A stretch of DNA of 64,000 bases from Limnohabitans sp. JirII-31 (lineage in GTDB: Bacteria; Pseudomonadota; Gammaproteobacteria; Burkholderiales; Burkholderiaceae_C). The notes beneath the pieces were generated by a model. It saw nothing but the letters and a program-made list of their open reading frames with translations, ran no database searches and was not told the origin of the DNA. Position 1 is the stretch's first letter. Each line of letters begins with the position of its first letter. Of this stretch, positions 49,318 to 59,604 are shown piece by piece. The DNA is taken from positions 1 through 64,000 of the forward strand of contig NZ_NESA01000004.1 of assembly GCF_002778315.1 (NCBI RefSeq). Reading direction: 5' to 3'. Position numbers and translations under genes: made by a program.

Positions 49318-50882
49318 CACGTTTGTTTCGCGGTGTGTACATCGTCTTTATTGTTTTGCGTTACGGTTTAGACGAACTGGTGTTGACCAGTTTTCAAACA
49401 CCCGGTTTGCGCTTGCTGGCGCGCATTGTGTCGGTCGGGCGTGATCTGCGGGCACCGCGCGGTCAGCGTTTGCGTGAAGCGCTGGAGCAACTGGGGCCCA
49501 TTTTTGTGAAGTTTGGCCAGGTGTTGTCTACGCGACGCGATTTGTTGCCCCCAGACATTGCCGACGAGTTGGCTTTGTTGCAAGACCGCGTGCCGCCGTT
49601 TCCATCCAGCGTGGCCGTGGCCACCATTGAGCGCGCCTTTGGGCGCCCCTTGGCGGATGTGTTCGTTGAGTTCACCCATCAGCCGGTGGCCAGTGCTTCT
49701 ATTGCCCAGGTTCACTTTGCTGTCGCCAAAGAGCGCAATGGACAGTTGCGTGATGTAGCGGTCAAGGTGCTGCGCCCCGGCATGCTCACGGTGATCGACA
49801 AAGACCTGAGCTTGATGCGCACGATGGCGGGTTGGGTTGATCGCTTGTCGGCGGATGGCAAGCGTTTGAAACCACGTGAGGTGGTGGCTGAGTTTGACAA
49901 GTACCTGCACGACGAGTTGGACTTGGTGCGTGAAGCCGCCAATGCCGCGCAACTGCGCCGCAACATGGAAGGCCTCAACCTGGTGTTGATTCCGGAGATG
50001 TTGTGGGACTACTGCCACACCGACGTGATCGTGATGGAGCGCATGAATGGCGTGCCCATCAGCCAAGTTGATCGTTTGCGTGAGGCCGGGGTGGACATTC
50101 CGAAGCTGGCGCGCGATGGCGTGACCATCTTCTTCACGCAGGTGTTTCGCGATGGGTTCTTCCACGCCGACATGCACCCGGGCAATATTCAAGTCAGCAT
50201 TGACCCGGCCACTTTTGGGCGCTATGTGTCGCTGGACTTTGGCATCGTGGGCACGCTCACAGAGTTTGACAAAGAGTACTTGGCGCAAAACTTCACCGCT
50301 TTCTTTCGCCGCGACTACAAGCGTGTGGCCGAGCTGCACGTGGAGTCGGGCTGGGTGCCCGCGGACACCCGTGTGGACGAACTGGAGTCAGCCATTCGAG
50401 CAGTGTGTGAGCCGTACTTTGATCGCCCACTCAAAGAAATTTCTTTGGGCATGGTGTTGATGCGCTTGTTCCAAACCTCGCGTCGTTTCAATGTCGAGAT
50501 TCAGCCGCAACTCGTGTTGTTGCAAAAAACCTTGCTCAACATCGAAGGCCTGGGGCGACAGCTCGACCCCGAGTTGGACTTGTGGAGCACCGCCAAACCA
50601 TTCCTGGAAAAGTGGATGTTGGAGCAAGTTGGGCCCAAAAAGTTGTGGGACCAACTGGTGGCGGAGGCGCCGCGTTATGCCAAGCTGTTGCCAGAGTTGC
50701 CGCGCCTGGTGCATGACTTTTTGAAACATCGCCAAAGCGATGCCAACCCACAATTGCAAACGCTGATCAACGAACAACGTCGCACCAACCGCCTGTTGCA
50801 GCGTTTGATGTGGTGCGGCGTGGGTTTTGTGGCTGGCTTGCTTGCCATGCAATTTCTGGTTCGCCTACATCCGCATTTTTGA
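49314..50882 (+). CDS. ubiB: Ubiquinone biosynthesis kinase-like protein UbiB
   Basis: The protein has 522 residues of the ADCK/ABC1 family. [10 protein letters not shown] and the Ala-rich [10 protein letters not shown] replace the normal kinase glycine loop; the catalytic HADMHPGNI and LDFGIVG are present. Two C-terminal membrane segments, at least one near 495-515, anchor it. It is an atypical ATPase needed for ubiquinone synthesis. Confidence 0.95.
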   Translation: MTRLFRGVYIVFIVLRYGLDELVLTSFQTPGLRLLARIVSVGRDLRAPRGQRLREALEQLGPIFVKFGQVLSTRRDLLPPDIADELALLQDRVPPFPSSVAVATIERAFGRPLADVFVEFTHQPVASASIAQVHFAVAKERNGQLRDVAVKVLRPGMLTVIDKDLSLMRTMAGWVDRLSADGKRLKPREVVAEFDKYLHDELDLVREAANAAQLRRNMEGLNLVLIPEMLWDYCHTDVIVMERMNGVPISQVDRLREAGVDIPKLARDGVTIFFTQVFRDGFFHADMHPGNIQVSIDPATFGRYVSLDFGIVGTLTEFDKEYLAQNFTAFFRRDYKRVAELHVESGWVPADTRVDELESAIRAVCEPYFDRPLKEISLGMVLMRLFQTSRRFNVEIQPQLVLLQKTLLNIEGLGRQLDPELDLWSTAKPFLEKWMLEQVGPKKLWDQLVAEAPRYAKLLPELPRLVHDFLKHRQSDANPQLQTLINEQRRTNRLLQRLMWCGVGFVAGLLAMQFLVRLHPHF

Positions 50883-50904
50883 GTTTTCAAAAGGAGTTTG
50901 ACCC

Positions 50905-52347
50905 GTGTTGCTCACACTCGTCATCGTCTACTTGTTGGTCACCATCGCCATCGGTTTGATGGCCGCCAAGCGGGTGCAAAACTCGGCCGACTTTGCCATT
51001 GCAGGGCGTCACTTGCCGCTGGCCATGATTGTGACCACCACCTTTGCCACGTGGTTTGGGTCGGAAACCGTGCTGGGTATTCCCGCCAAGTTTGTCAATG
51101 GCGGCTTGCACGGCGTGGTGGAAGACCCTTTCGGTGCTGGGTTTTGTCTGATCTTGGTGGGCTTGTTTTTTGCGGGCAAGCTCTACCGCATGACCTTGCT
51201 CACCATCAGCGATTACTACCGTGAGCGTTACGGACGTACGGTCGAAGTGGTGTGCTCATTGATCATCATGGTCAGTTACTTGGGCTGGGTGTCGGCACAA
51301 GTGACCGCGCTGGGACTGGTGTTCAACGTGTTGTCCAACGAGGTCATCAGCATTCCCCTCGGCATGGTGATCGGCGTGGTGTCGATCTTGGCATACACCT
51401 TGTTTGGTGGCATGTGGTCGGTGGCTATCACCGACTTCATTCAGATGATCATCTTGGTTGTGGGGCTGTCAATTCTGGCGGTGTTTGCGGCCGATCAAGC
51501 GGGGGGCGCTGACAAGGTGGTGGCCCTGGCCATCAGCCAAGACATGTTCAAGTTTTGGCCAGAACCCAATTTCAAAGACCTGGTGTTTTTCTTCGCGGCG
51601 GCCATCACCATCATGTTTGGATCGATTCCACAACAAGATGTGTTTCAACGCGTGATGTCTGCCAACAGCGTCAAGGCCGCCACCCACGGTCCGGTGATTG
51701 GGGGCATTTGCTACATCTTGTTTGCGTTTGTGCCGATGTTCTTGGTGGTCAGCGCCATGCTCATCATGCCCGAGAAGGCCGCGGCCTTGATTGCACAAGA
51801 CCCGCAAAAAGTGTTGCCCACTTTGGTGATGGAGCACATGCCGTTTGTCATGCAGGTGCTCTTCTTCGGGGCTTTGCTATCTGCCATTAAGTCGTGTGCC
51901 TCGGCCACCTTGCTCGCGCCCAGTGTGACCTTCACCGAAAACATTTGGCGTCAGTTCCATCCTCACCAAAGCGACAAGCAAGAGTTGCGCGCCATGCGGG
52001 TGACCGTGCTGGTGTTCAGCGTGTTGGTGCTGTGCTATGCCATTGCGATGCAAGGCACCTCGATTTATGAAATGGTGTCTGGGGCCTACCAAGTGCCGTT
52101 GGTGGGAGCTTTCGTGCCGTTGGTGTTCGGCCTGTATTGGCCGCGTGCCACCACTCAGGGGGCGGTTTTTGCCATCGTGTTGGGCTTGTTGACCTGGGGC
52201 TTGTTCATGTTCACCCCTGCAGGTCTGCAGTTTCCGGCCCAACTGGCGGGGCTGATGGCCAGCTTGGTGGGCATGCTCGGGGGGTCTTTGGGGCCACAAA
52301 CCATTCGCAACGCCCACGCCAGTCACCACAAACTGGTGACCTCCTGA
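50905..52347 (+). CDS. Sodium:solute symporter family protein
   Basis: The protein has 480 residues with about 12-13 membrane helices from a GTG start; AAGGAG lies upstream. The family regions FAIAGRHLPLAMIVTTTFAT and ISDYYRERYGRTVE fit the SSS family. The solute cannot be told. It follows ubiB by 22 bases, which may only be chance. Confidence 0.85.
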   Translation: MLLTLVIVYLLVTIAIGLMAAKRVQNSADFAIAGRHLPLAMIVTTTFATWFGSETVLGIPAKFVNGGLHGVVEDPFGAGFCLILVGLFFAGKLYRMTLLTISDYYRERYGRTVEVVCSLIIMVSYLGWVSAQVTALGLVFNVLSNEVISIPLGMVIGVVSILAYTLFGGMWSVAITDFIQMIILVVGLSILAVFAADQAGGADKVVALAISQDMFKFWPEPNFKDLVFFFAAAITIMFGSIPQQDVFQRVMSANSVKAATHGPVIGGICYILFAFVPMFLVVSAMLIMPEKAAALIAQDPQKVLPTLVMEHMPFVMQVLFFGALLSAIKSCASATLLAPSVTFTENIWRQFHPHQSDKQELRAMRVTVLVFSVLVLCYAIAMQGTSIYEMVSGAYQVPLVGAFVPLVFGLYWPRATTQGAVFAIVLGLLTWGLFMFTPAGLQFPAQLAGLMASLVGMLGGSLGPQTIRNAHASHHKLVTS

Positions 52348-52438
52348 GCCAGTTTGCGTGGCGCCCTGCGCCTGTGTGCTGGGGGGCTTGAAGACAGGGC
52401 CACCGCCTATAATTACGGGTTTTACTCATCCTTTAGCC

Positions 52439-52771
52439 ATGCCTATCTACGCCTACAAATGCGGGTCCTGCGGCCATGCCAAGGACGTTTTGCAAAAAAT
52501 CTCTGATGCCCCTCTGACCGATTGTCCAGAGTGCGGCAAACCTACGTTTACCAAACAGCTCACCGCTGCGGGCTTTCAGCTCAAAGGGTCAGGTTGGTAC
52601 GCCACCGATTTCAAAGGCGGCTCGGGCGGCACTTCTGCGCCTCCGGTTGCACCTGCTGGCGGCGCTGATACCTCGGCCGCACCCTCAGCAGCCCCCAGTT
52701 CGGGCGACAGCACGGCTGCCAGCGCGCCGGCTGCTGCTGGTGGTTGTGGCGCTTCGTGCGCCTGCCATTGA
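52439..52771 (+). CDS. FmdB-type zinc-ribbon protein
   Basis: The protein has 110 residues. MPIYAYKCGSCGHAKDVLQK and CPECG give the four zinc cysteines C8, C11, C29 and C32, the FmdB family. An Ala/Pro/Ser-rich middle and the tail CGASCACH follow. The family binds regulatory targets, but its role here is unknown. The ATG at 52439 is used. A TATAAT lies upstream at 52408. Confidence 0.88.
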   Translation: MPIYAYKCGSCGHAKDVLQKISDAPLTDCPECGKPTFTKQLTAAGFQLKGSGWYATDFKGGSGGTSAPPVAPAGGADTSAAPSAAPSSGDSTAASAPAAAGGCGASCACH

Positions 52772-52801
52772 ACTTTTTGCACCTTCACCACCACGCACAC
52801 C

Positions 52802-53428
52802 ATGCCACTTAAAAAATACCTGCTCGCCGGCCTGTTGGTCTGGACGCCTTTGGCCATCACGGTCTGGGTGCTGACTTGGTTGGTTGGTGTGATGGACGGC
52901 ATGTTCATCAACACCGTGTCGTCCTTGGTGTCACACGAGACTTTGGTTGAACTGCGTGACATCACCGGTTTGGGCATGGTGCTGGTGTTTTTGGGGTTGC
53001 TGATCACCGGGGCTTTGGTGTCTAACGTGGCAGGACGCTGGTGGGTCAAGCAGTGGGACAAGTTGTTCACCCACATCCCAATCGTCAAGTCCATTTACAC
53101 CAGTGTCAAAAAAGTATCGGACACCTTGTTTTCCAGCAATGGCAATGCGTTTCGGCAAGCCTTGTTGGTGCAATACCCGCGTGCAGGGGTGTGGACCATT
53201 GCGTTCCAAACAGGCACTCCCACCGGTGAAATTGCCGATAAGCTGCCTGGCGACTATGTGAGCGTGTATGTGCCCACCACGCCCAACCCCACCAGTGGCT
53301 TCTTTTTGGTGGTGCCGCGCTCGGAGGTCAAAGAGCTTGACCTGAGCGTGGACGAAGCCTTGACTTATGTGATCTCGATGGGCGCTGTGTCGCCCGGTAC
53401 CCCTCCAATTCAAACAAAGAGTAATTGA
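52802..53428 (+). CDS. DUF502 family membrane protein
   Basis: The protein has 208 residues with two membrane helices (about 6-28 and 60-80), then [19 protein letters not shown], the family core, and a beta-rich tail. The function is unknown. It lies between fmdB and aspS, as is usual in Betaproteobacteria; its stop is three bases before the aspS start. Confidence 0.9.
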   Translation: MPLKKYLLAGLLVWTPLAITVWVLTWLVGVMDGMFINTVSSLVSHETLVELRDITGLGMVLVFLGLLITGALVSNVAGRWWVKQWDKLFTHIPIVKSIYTSVKKVSDTLFSSNGNAFRQALLVQYPRAGVWTIAFQTGTPTGEIADKLPGDYVSVYVPTTPNPTSGFFLVVPRSEVKELDLSVDEALTYVISMGAVSPGTPPIQTKSN

Positions 53429-53430
53429 AC

Positions 53431-55245
53431 ATGGCAATGCGTTCCCACTATTGCGGTCTGGTGACCGAAGCCCTGACTGGCCAAACGGTGAGCCTGTGTG
53501 GCTGGGTCAACCGCCGTCGTGACCACGGTGGCGTGATCTTCATCGATTTGCGTGACCGCGAAGGCTACGTGCAAGTCGTGTGCGACCCCGACCGTCCTGA
53601 CATGTTCAAGGTGGCAGAAGACGTGCGCAACGAGTTTTGTATCCAGGTCAAGGGCCTGGTGCGTTCGCGTCCTGAAGGCACCACCAATGACAACCTCAAA
53701 AGCGGCAAGATTGAAGTGCTGTGCCATGAGTTGATCGTGCTTAACGCATCGGTCACGCCCCCGTTCCAAATCGACGACGACAACCTGTCGGAGACCACGC
53801 GCCTCACGCACCGCGTGCTCGACCTGCGTCGCCCCTACATGCAAAACAACCTGATGCTGCGCTACCGCGTGTCCATGGAAGTGCGCAAGTTCCTGGACGC
53901 CAATGGGTTTGTCGACATCGAAACCCCCATGCTCACCAAGAGCACGCCCGAAGGCGCACGCGATTACTTGGTGCCCAGCCGTGTACACGACGGCCAGTTC
54001 TTTGCGCTGCCTCAGTCGCCCCAGTTGTTCAAACAGTTGTTGATGGTGGCCGGCTACGACCGCTACTACCAAATCACCAAATGCTTCCGTGACGAAGACT
54101 TGCGCGCTGACCGCCAGCCTGAATTCACCCAGATCGATATTGAAACGTCCTTCTTGGACGAACAAGAAATCCGTGACATGTTCCAAGGCATGATCACCAC
54201 GGTGTTCAAGAACACCATCAACGTTGACCTGGGCGAGTTCCCCGTCATGACCTACGCCGACGCAATGCACTTGTACGGTTCGGACAAGCCAGACCTGCGC
54301 GTCAAGTTGCAGTTCACAGAAGTGACCGACGTGATGGGCGATGTGGACTTCAAAGTCTTCTCTGGCGCCGCCAACATGAAGGGTGGTCGCGTGGTGGCCC
54401 TGCGCGTGCCCCATGGCTCGGCAGAAGGCGGCGGCATCAGCCGTGGCGAGATTGATGCCTACACCGAGTTCGTCAAAATATATGGTGCCAAGGGCTTGGC
54501 TTACGTCCGCGTGAACGACCTTTCCAAAGGGCGTGACGGTTTGCAGTCGCCCATCGTCAAGAACATCCATGACGCAGCATTGAACGCCGTGCTGGAACGC
54601 TCTGGCGCACAAAACGGTGACCTGATTTTCTTTGGTGCCGACAAGGCCAAGATCGTCAACGACGCCATCGGTGCGCTGCGCATCAAAATTGGCCACAGCG
54701 AATTCGGCAAGAAAAACGGTTTGTTCGAAGACCGTTGGGCCCCGATGTGGGTGGTTGACTTCCCCATGTTCGAGTTCGACGAAGAAGCCCAGCGCTACAC
54801 CGCCACGCACCACCCCTTCACGGCACCCAAAGATGGCCACGAAGACTGGATGGTCACCGCGCCCGAGAAGTGCATCTCCAAGGGCTACGACATGGTGTTG
54901 AATGGTTGGGAAATGGGCGGCGGCTCAGTGCGTATCCACCGTGCGGACGTGCAGCAAAAAGTGTTTGATGCTTTGAAGATCACGCCTGAAGAAGCCCAGC
55001 TGAAATTTGGCTTCTTACTCGACGCACTGCAATACGGCGCACCGCCACACGGTGGCTTGGCTTTTGGTTTGGACCGCATCGTCACTTTGATGACCGGTGC
55101 CGAGTCGATCCGCGATGTGATTGCCTTCCCCAAAACCCAGCGTGCGCAGTGCTTGCTGACCCAAGCGCCAAGCCCGGTGGACGAAAAACAGTTGCGCGAA
55201 TTGCACATTCGCTTGCGCAATGTGGACGCAGTGAAGGCTTCATAG
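53431..55245 (+). CDS. aspS: Aspartyl-tRNA synthetase
   Basis: The protein has 604 residues, bacterial type with an anticodon-binding OB domain (about 1-130), the class II catalytic domain, and the GAD insertion (about 290-420). [20 protein letters not shown] and the late [14 protein letters not shown] are visible. Whether it also charges tRNA-Asn cannot be read from sequence. The ATG at 53431 is preferred to the upstream TTG. Confidence 0.98.
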   Translation: MAMRSHYCGLVTEALTGQTVSLCGWVNRRRDHGGVIFIDLRDREGYVQVVCDPDRPDMFKVAEDVRNEFCIQVKGLVRSRPEGTTNDNLKSGKIEVLCHELIVLNASVTPPFQIDDDNLSETTRLTHRVLDLRRPYMQNNLMLRYRVSMEVRKFLDANGFVDIETPMLTKSTPEGARDYLVPSRVHDGQFFALPQSPQLFKQLLMVAGYDRYYQITKCFRDEDLRADRQPEFTQIDIETSFLDEQEIRDMFQGMITTVFKNTINVDLGEFPVMTYADAMHLYGSDKPDLRVKLQFTEVTDVMGDVDFKVFSGAANMKGGRVVALRVPHGSAEGGGISRGEIDAYTEFVKIYGAKGLAYVRVNDLSKGRDGLQSPIVKNIHDAALNAVLERSGAQNGDLIFFGADKAKIVNDAIGALRIKIGHSEFGKKNGLFEDRWAPMWVVDFPMFEFDEEAQRYTATHHPFTAPKDGHEDWMVTAPEKCISKGYDMVLNGWEMGGGSVRIHRADVQQKVFDALKITPEEAQLKFGFLLDALQYGAPPHGGLAFGLDRIVTLMTGAESIRDVIAFPKTQRAQCLLTQAPSPVDEKQLRELHIRLRNVDAVKAS

Positions 55246-55270
55246 GCCTTGATAGGCAGGCACTTCGGTG

Positions 55271-55313
55271 CCAACAAAAAGGCGCTGAGTTCATTCAGCG
55301 CCTTTTTTGTTGG
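55271..55313. terminator. Bidirectional terminator between aspS and the ABC ATPase gene
   Basis: An almost perfect palindrome runs from CCAACAAAAAGGCGCTGA to TCAGCGCCTTTTTTGTTGG with a six-base loop. T runs lie on both strands, so it can end both converging genes. Confidence 0.9.
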
Positions 55314-55330
55314 CGAGTCCTGTTTGTGGT

Positions 55331-55948
55331 TTACAACGTCGCGTCTAAATTCAGCACACTCGCCAGTGGTACATCGCGCGGTGCTTCGTAATCGGCCACT
55401 AGCCACGCGCGGTGGGGGTGATCAGCAGCCTCACGCAAGAAGTCTTTGATCACACGAATAGACGCTAGGTCAAGCCCGCCAAACGGTTGATCCAGCAACG
55501 TGACGGTGGCCCCCGATGTCAGCGCGGCAATCACCATCACTTTGCGCCGGCTGCCTGTGGACAGCATGTTCAAACGTTTGTGGCGGTGTGTGTGCATGTC
55601 CAGCGCGTGTGCCAACTCGTCTTGCAATGCGTCGCTCCAGTTGGGGTAGCGCTTGCGCAGCGCATCCCAGCAGGCTTGCACGGTGGTGTGGTCATGTGCG
55701 GTTGCTTGCAGGTCAGTCCAGAACACGCCACCGGCGGGCACCGTCACCGAGCCACTGGTTGGCGGCATATCACCAGCCAACAACCGCAGCAGCGTGGTTT
55801 TGCCAGTGCCTTCGTCGCCGCAAATCCAACTCACACCTGGGGGGCAGTTGAAGTTGAGGTGCTCAATGATGGACAAGCCTGCAGGTCCGCCGCTCAAGTG
55901 GTGTGCTTGCAGCAAAAAAGAAGAGGTATTCATGGTGGATGTCGGCAT
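55331..55948 (-). CDS. Orphan ABC-type ATPase with altered catalytic residues
   Basis: The protein has 205 residues with a single nucleotide-binding domain. Walker A is GDEGTGKT (44-51), the signature is LSTGS (129-133), and Walker B ends LLD153 followed by Gln154 where the catalytic Glu is expected. The switch-His position reads WLVADYE, without His. No permease gene is adjacent. Size and order resemble CcmA-like subunits, but no other ccm genes are present. It may bind ATP without turning it over quickly. Confidence 0.75.
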   Translation of the reverse strand: MPTSTMNTSSFLLQAHHLSGGPAGLSIIEHLNFNCPPGVSWICGDEGTGKTTLLRLLAGDMPPTSGSVTVPAGGVFWTDLQATAHDHTTVQACWDALRKRYPNWSDALQDELAHALDMHTHRHKRLNMLSTGSRRKVMVIAALTSGATVTLLDQPFGGLDLASIRVIKDFLREAADHPHRAWLVADYEAPRDVPLASVLNLDATL

Positions 55949-56012
55949 GGTGTGATCCTATTCAACAAGTTGCCTTTGTTGAGACAACAGCATGGACTAG
56001 GATGACCTATCC

Positions 56013-56942
56013 ATGACCACCGTATCTCTTCCTACCCAGTTCAGCCAGTTGCTACCGACAAAACGTCGACTGGCTTACAGCGACGTCGGTGACGCCAACA
56101 GCACGCAGGTGCTGTTGTGCTTGCCCGGTCTGCTGGAAACCCGCACCACGTTTGAGCCTTTGCTGCGCGCGGCGCAGACGATTCCCGATTTGCGTGTCAT
56201 CAGCCTGGACCATTGCGGTCGGGGCGACTCTGACCCCTTGCCCCACGACAGCGGCTATGCGATGTCGGTGTATTTGCAAGATACGGCGCAGTTTATGCGC
56301 CAGGTGGTGATGCCAGATGGCGCACCGGTGCCTCGTATCGAGGTGCTGGGCACCAGCATGGGGGGCATCTTGGCCATGTACTTGGCGCAAGACCCGCAGT
56401 TGCAAATCAAAGGCTTGTTCCTCAACGACATTGGCTTGAGTTTGAATTGGATGGCTATCTACGGTTTGTACGGCAGCATGAAGCAAGGAGGGCGTATGCC
56501 CGCACCGCACGAGCTGGCACAACAACTGAACGTGACAGTTGGGTCAGTGGAGGCTGTGCAATCGAGCACGCACTTTGATTTGCCCTACAAGAAAGACTGG
56601 AAGGGCATGCACTTTGCGCATCTCTTAGAGACCTTCAATGGCCCGGTACGTTGGATTTATGGCGGTGAGTCGGCGGTGTGTACGCGAGAGCAACTCAACG
56701 AAATCAAGCGCGTGTTGCCGGGCAGTCCGCTGTTTTTAGTTGCCGGTGCTGAGCATCCTGCACCGTATACCGATGCAGTTTGCCAATTTGTGTTGATGGC
56801 CCTCAAGCCTGCACCCGTGGCGCATAAGAAACATTCAGAATTTACCCAACAAGAGCTGTGGGTACAGACCACCACACCCGGTCAAGACCAAGGCTTTTGG
56901 CCCTGGCTCAAACGGCGCTACCTAGGCGCCAAAGCGAAGTAA
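56013..56942 (+). CDS. Alpha/beta hydrolase
   Basis: The protein has 309 residues. The nucleophile elbow G113TSMGG117 has Ser115; the oxyanion region is CLPGLLETR, and LDHCGRGDSD is typical of the fold. A late His (GAEHPAP) could complete the triad. The substrate is unknown; the family includes esterases and C-C hydrolases. Its last 35 bases overlap the methyltransferase on the other strand. Confidence 0.85.
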   Translation: MTTVSLPTQFSQLLPTKRRLAYSDVGDANSTQVLLCLPGLLETRTTFEPLLRAAQTIPDLRVISLDHCGRGDSDPLPHDSGYAMSVYLQDTAQFMRQVVMPDGAPVPRIEVLGTSMGGILAMYLAQDPQLQIKGLFLNDIGLSLNWMAIYGLYGSMKQGGRMPAPHELAQQLNVTVGSVEAVQSSTHFDLPYKKDWKGMHFAHLLETFNGPVRWIYGGESAVCTREQLNEIKRVLPGSPLFLVAGAEHPAPYTDAVCQFVLMALKPAPVAHKKHSEFTQQELWVQTTTPGQDQGFWPWLKRRYLGAKAK

Positions 56943-58029
56943 CTTCTTGGGCCCTGGCTGCATGCAGCGGGTCGCTGGTGTCCATCACTTTGCTGTGGCG
57001 TGGACGAATGTCGTGCCGTCCCAGCACCTGCAGATCGGCCTGTGTGATCCAGTCCAGCAGCTCTTCACGGCTGCGCAGGCCCAGGTGCTCTGCCAAGTCG
57101 GACAAGATGAGCCAACCTTCGCCTTGTGGCGTCAGGTGTTCGCGCAAGCCTGCCAAGAAGCCTCGTAGCATGCGACTGCCTTCGTCATACACCGCATGTT
57201 CAATGGGCGAGCTAGGTCGCGCGGGCACCCAAGGTGGGTTGCACACGACCAAGGGTGCTTGGCCTGGGGGAAATAAATCTGTTTGCAGCAGTTCAACCTG
57301 CGTCACCTTCAAGCGCTGCAAGTTCTCACGGGCACAAGCCAGTGCACGCGGGTCTTGGTCTGTGGCAACCACACGCCGCACGCCGCGTCGTGCCAGCACA
57401 GCAGACAACACACCGGTGCCGACGCCAATGTCAAATGCCAATTGCGTGTCGGGCAGTGGGGTGTTGGCCACCAAGTCCACATATTCGCCACGGATGGGGG
57501 AGAACACGCCGTAATAGGGGTGGATGCGGTTGTTGGGAGGCTCTCCCAAGGCCGTAATTTCTACGCCTTTTTTGCGCCACTCGTGCGCGCCCACCACGCC
57601 TAAGAGTTCGCGCAATGACACCATGCAGCCTTTACCGTTGCTTGGCCCCCAGGCTTCTTGGCAGGCCACGCGCAAGTCGGGTGCGCGGCGCAAGGGAATG
57701 CTGTAGTCAGCGTTGAGCGGCACCAGCACCATGCCCAGTGTGCGGGCGCGTTGGCCCAAGGCTTGGCGGTGCAAGTGAAAGCTTTGTGCGGCTGTGGGGT
57801 GTGTTACTGGTGTTTTGGCGGCTTTGCGTGGCTTGCGGTCCGCGCGCCTGACCAAGGCTTGCAGCAGTTGGCGCGCGTTGTGAAAGTCGCCTTGCCATAA
57901 CAAACCCGTGCCTTCACAGGCCAAACGGTAAGCCGCATCTGCATTGAGGGTGTCGTCTGCCAGCACCACGCGCCGGGGGGCTGGTGCGCCGCTTTCAGCG
58001 CGCCAATTCAAAGATAAGGGGTCTGTCAA
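56908..58029 (-). CDS. Class I SAM-dependent methyltransferase (NPPW type)
   Basis: The protein has 373 residues. The SAM motif AFDIGVGTGVLSAVLARRG lies near 202-220 and VVCNPPWVPARP gives the N6-type catalytic motif. The target may be RNA, DNA or protein; the N(P)PW motif fits an N-methyltransferase. The N-terminal 100 residues are not recognised. It is convergent with the hydrolase, overlapping by 35 bases. Confidence 0.8.
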   Translation of the reverse strand: MTDPLSLNWRAESGAPAPRRVVLADDTLNADAAYRLACEGTGLLWQGDFHNARQLLQALVRRADRKPRKAAKTPVTHPTAAQSFHLHRQALGQRARTLGMVLVPLNADYSIPLRRAPDLRVACQEAWGPSNGKGCMVSLRELLGVVGAHEWRKKGVEITALGEPPNNRIHPYYGVFSPIRGEYVDLVANTPLPDTQLAFDIGVGTGVLSAVLARRGVRRVVATDQDPRALACARENLQRLKVTQVELLQTDLFPPGQAPLVVCNPPWVPARPSSPIEHAVYDEGSRMLRGFLAGLREHLTPQGEGWLILSDLAEHLGLRSREELLDWITQADLQVLGRHDIRPRHSKVMDTSDPLHAARAQEVTSLWRLGSAV

Positions 58030-58042
58030 AAGGGGGAGATTT

Positions 58043-58786
58043 CTAGGGGGTGTTCTTCCAGTACCAAGTCAGACCCAGTTGCCAGCGTTTGCTGTCGGGT
58101 TCATACCAATACTTTCCGTTCATTATCACTTGGTCGGAGTCTGCCAAGTGGGTGTAGCGCAGGTAAGGTGTGACCACGTTGCGCGAGTCCAGGCTGTAGT
58201 CCCAACTGATTTGCGCGTATGTGCCATGTTTTTGGGTGTTGGTCACGTCTTGCTTGCCATTGCCGGTTTCTGACAAACGTGAAATGTGCTGGCCACGTAA
58301 CAAGATGCCGGTGTCTATTTGCCACGCGTTGCTGCTCACCCAACGCAGAGGCAACCACAGTTGGACCGCTTGTCGTTCGTAACCTGCGCTGCCTGTGCTG
58401 GTCGTGCCGCGTAAATCGTTCCACAAGGTGTGGATGCCTAAGCCCGCATACAACCCCTCGGTATTGCCTGTGCCGGGCAGCACACGGGTCATGCTGCGCC
58501 AGCGCGACTCAATGTTGATGACACGATCCATGGCGCCCGTTTTGTCGCTGCTGTAATGTTGCTGACCGACAAACAAGTCTCCTTCGCCAAGCAAACCCGC
58601 CTGTTTGCCCAGGCTCAGTGTTCTGACGTGTAGCCCCAGCTCAGGTCCATGCAGTTGCATTTCGGGTTCTTTGTAATGGTTCATTCCGACACTGGTAGAC
58701 CATTTATGCTCGGGGGGCTCAGCCCTTGAGTTTTCAGTAAAAATGGTAAAAACAGTACCGAATATGAAATGTAAAGCTTTTTTCAT
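58043..58786 (-). CDS. Outer-membrane beta-barrel protein, unknown function
   Basis: The protein has 247 residues. A signal peptide (about 1-22) is followed by alternating hydrophobic and polar strands rich in Trp, Tyr and Gly, ending with GLTWYW near the C-terminus, typical of outer-membrane barrels. No specific family is recognised; a PagL-like lipid A deacylase was considered but not supported. It is divergent from the clsB pair and precedes an AT-rich leader. Confidence 0.62.
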   Translation of the reverse strand: MKKALHFIFGTVFTIFTENSRAEPPEHKWSTSVGMNHYKEPEMQLHGPELGLHVRTLSLGKQAGLLGEGDLFVGQQHYSSDKTGAMDRVINIESRWRSMTRVLPGTGNTEGLYAGLGIHTLWNDLRGTTSTGSAGYERQAVQLWLPLRWVSSNAWQIDTGILLRGQHISRLSETGNGKQDVTNTQKHGTYAQISWDYSLDSRNVVTPYLRYTHLADSDQVIMNGKYWYEPDSKRWQLGLTWYWKNTP

Positions 58787-58866
58787 TTCTGATTTTTAAC
58801 ACAAATTAATTAAATTGTATCAATTTCTTTAATTATTATTTATTTGATATATATCATTGAATATTC

Positions 58867-59604
58867 ATGAAAACCTTCAAAATCGCTACTTACAACATTC
58901 ACAAAGGTGTGCAGGGCTTGGGGCCAGCACGTCGTTTGGAGATTCACAACCTTGGCCATGCGGTTGAGCAATTCGATGCAGACATCGTGTGCCTGCAAGA
59001 GGTGCGAGCCTTCAACCGCTTGCATGCACGCCGCTTTGTGCATTGGCCTGACATGGGGCAAGCAGATTTTTTAGCCCCCGAGGGTTACACCGCGATCTAC
59101 CGAACCAATGCCATCACCAAGCACGGTGAACATGGCAACGCGTTGTTGAGCCGTTGGCCTGTGGTCGACCACAGCCATGAAAACATGTCTGACCATCGCT
59201 TTGAACAGCGTGGTTTGCTGCACGTCACCTTGCAAGTTCAAACGCGTGATGTGCATGTCATCGTGGTGCATTTGGGCTTGTTGCCTGCCAGTCGCGTGCG
59301 GCAGGTCAAACAATTGCAAAGCTACATCGCACGCGAGGTTCCCGCAGACATGCCGGTGCTGGTGGCGGGCGACTTCAACGATTGGGGCAACACGGTGTCT
59401 CGCATGATGGCTGAATTCGGGTTTCAAGGGCACCTGGGTGCGTCGGCACCGACCTATCCCTCACGTTTGCCATTGGTTCAACTGGACCACGTGTATGCGC
59501 GGGGCGTGCAGGCTGTGAACAGCGTCACGCCACAAGGCAACATCTGGGCCCGTATGTCAGATCACCTGCCCTTGTTGGTCGAATTTGCCTGGGATGCTGC
59601 CTGA
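58867..59604 (+). CDS. Endonuclease/exonuclease/phosphatase family protein (YbhP-like)
   Basis: The protein has 245 residues of the EEP superfamily: CLQEVRAF (metal Glu), VHLGLLPASR, GDFNDWG and SDHLPLLVEF are the family motifs. It begins with MKTFKIATYNIHKG and has no signal peptide. The next gene is cls, and the stop and start share one base, as in the E. coli ybhP-clsB pair. Its substrate is not established. Confidence 0.88.
   Translation: MKTFKIATYNIHKGVQGLGPARRLEIHNLGHAVEQFDADIVCLQEVRAFNRLHARRFVHWPDMGQADFLAPEGYTAIYRTNAITKHGEHGNALLSRWPVVDHSHENMSDHRFEQRGLLHVTLQVQTRDVHVIVVHLGLLPASRVRQVKQLQSYIAREVPADMPVLVAGDFNDWGNTVSRMMAEFGFQGHLGASAPTYPSRLPLVQLDHVYARGVQAVNSVTPQGNIWARMSDHLPLLVEFAWDAA

Noticed and set aside
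55331..55948. CcmA, haem export ATPase
   Set aside because: The size fits, but no other ccm genes are near and the catalytic Glu is Gln. The call was left as an orphan ABC ATPase.
58043..58786. PagL-type lipid A deacylase
   Set aside because: Only the beta-barrel pattern supports it. No clear catalytic His-Ser pair in the expected C-terminal context is visible.
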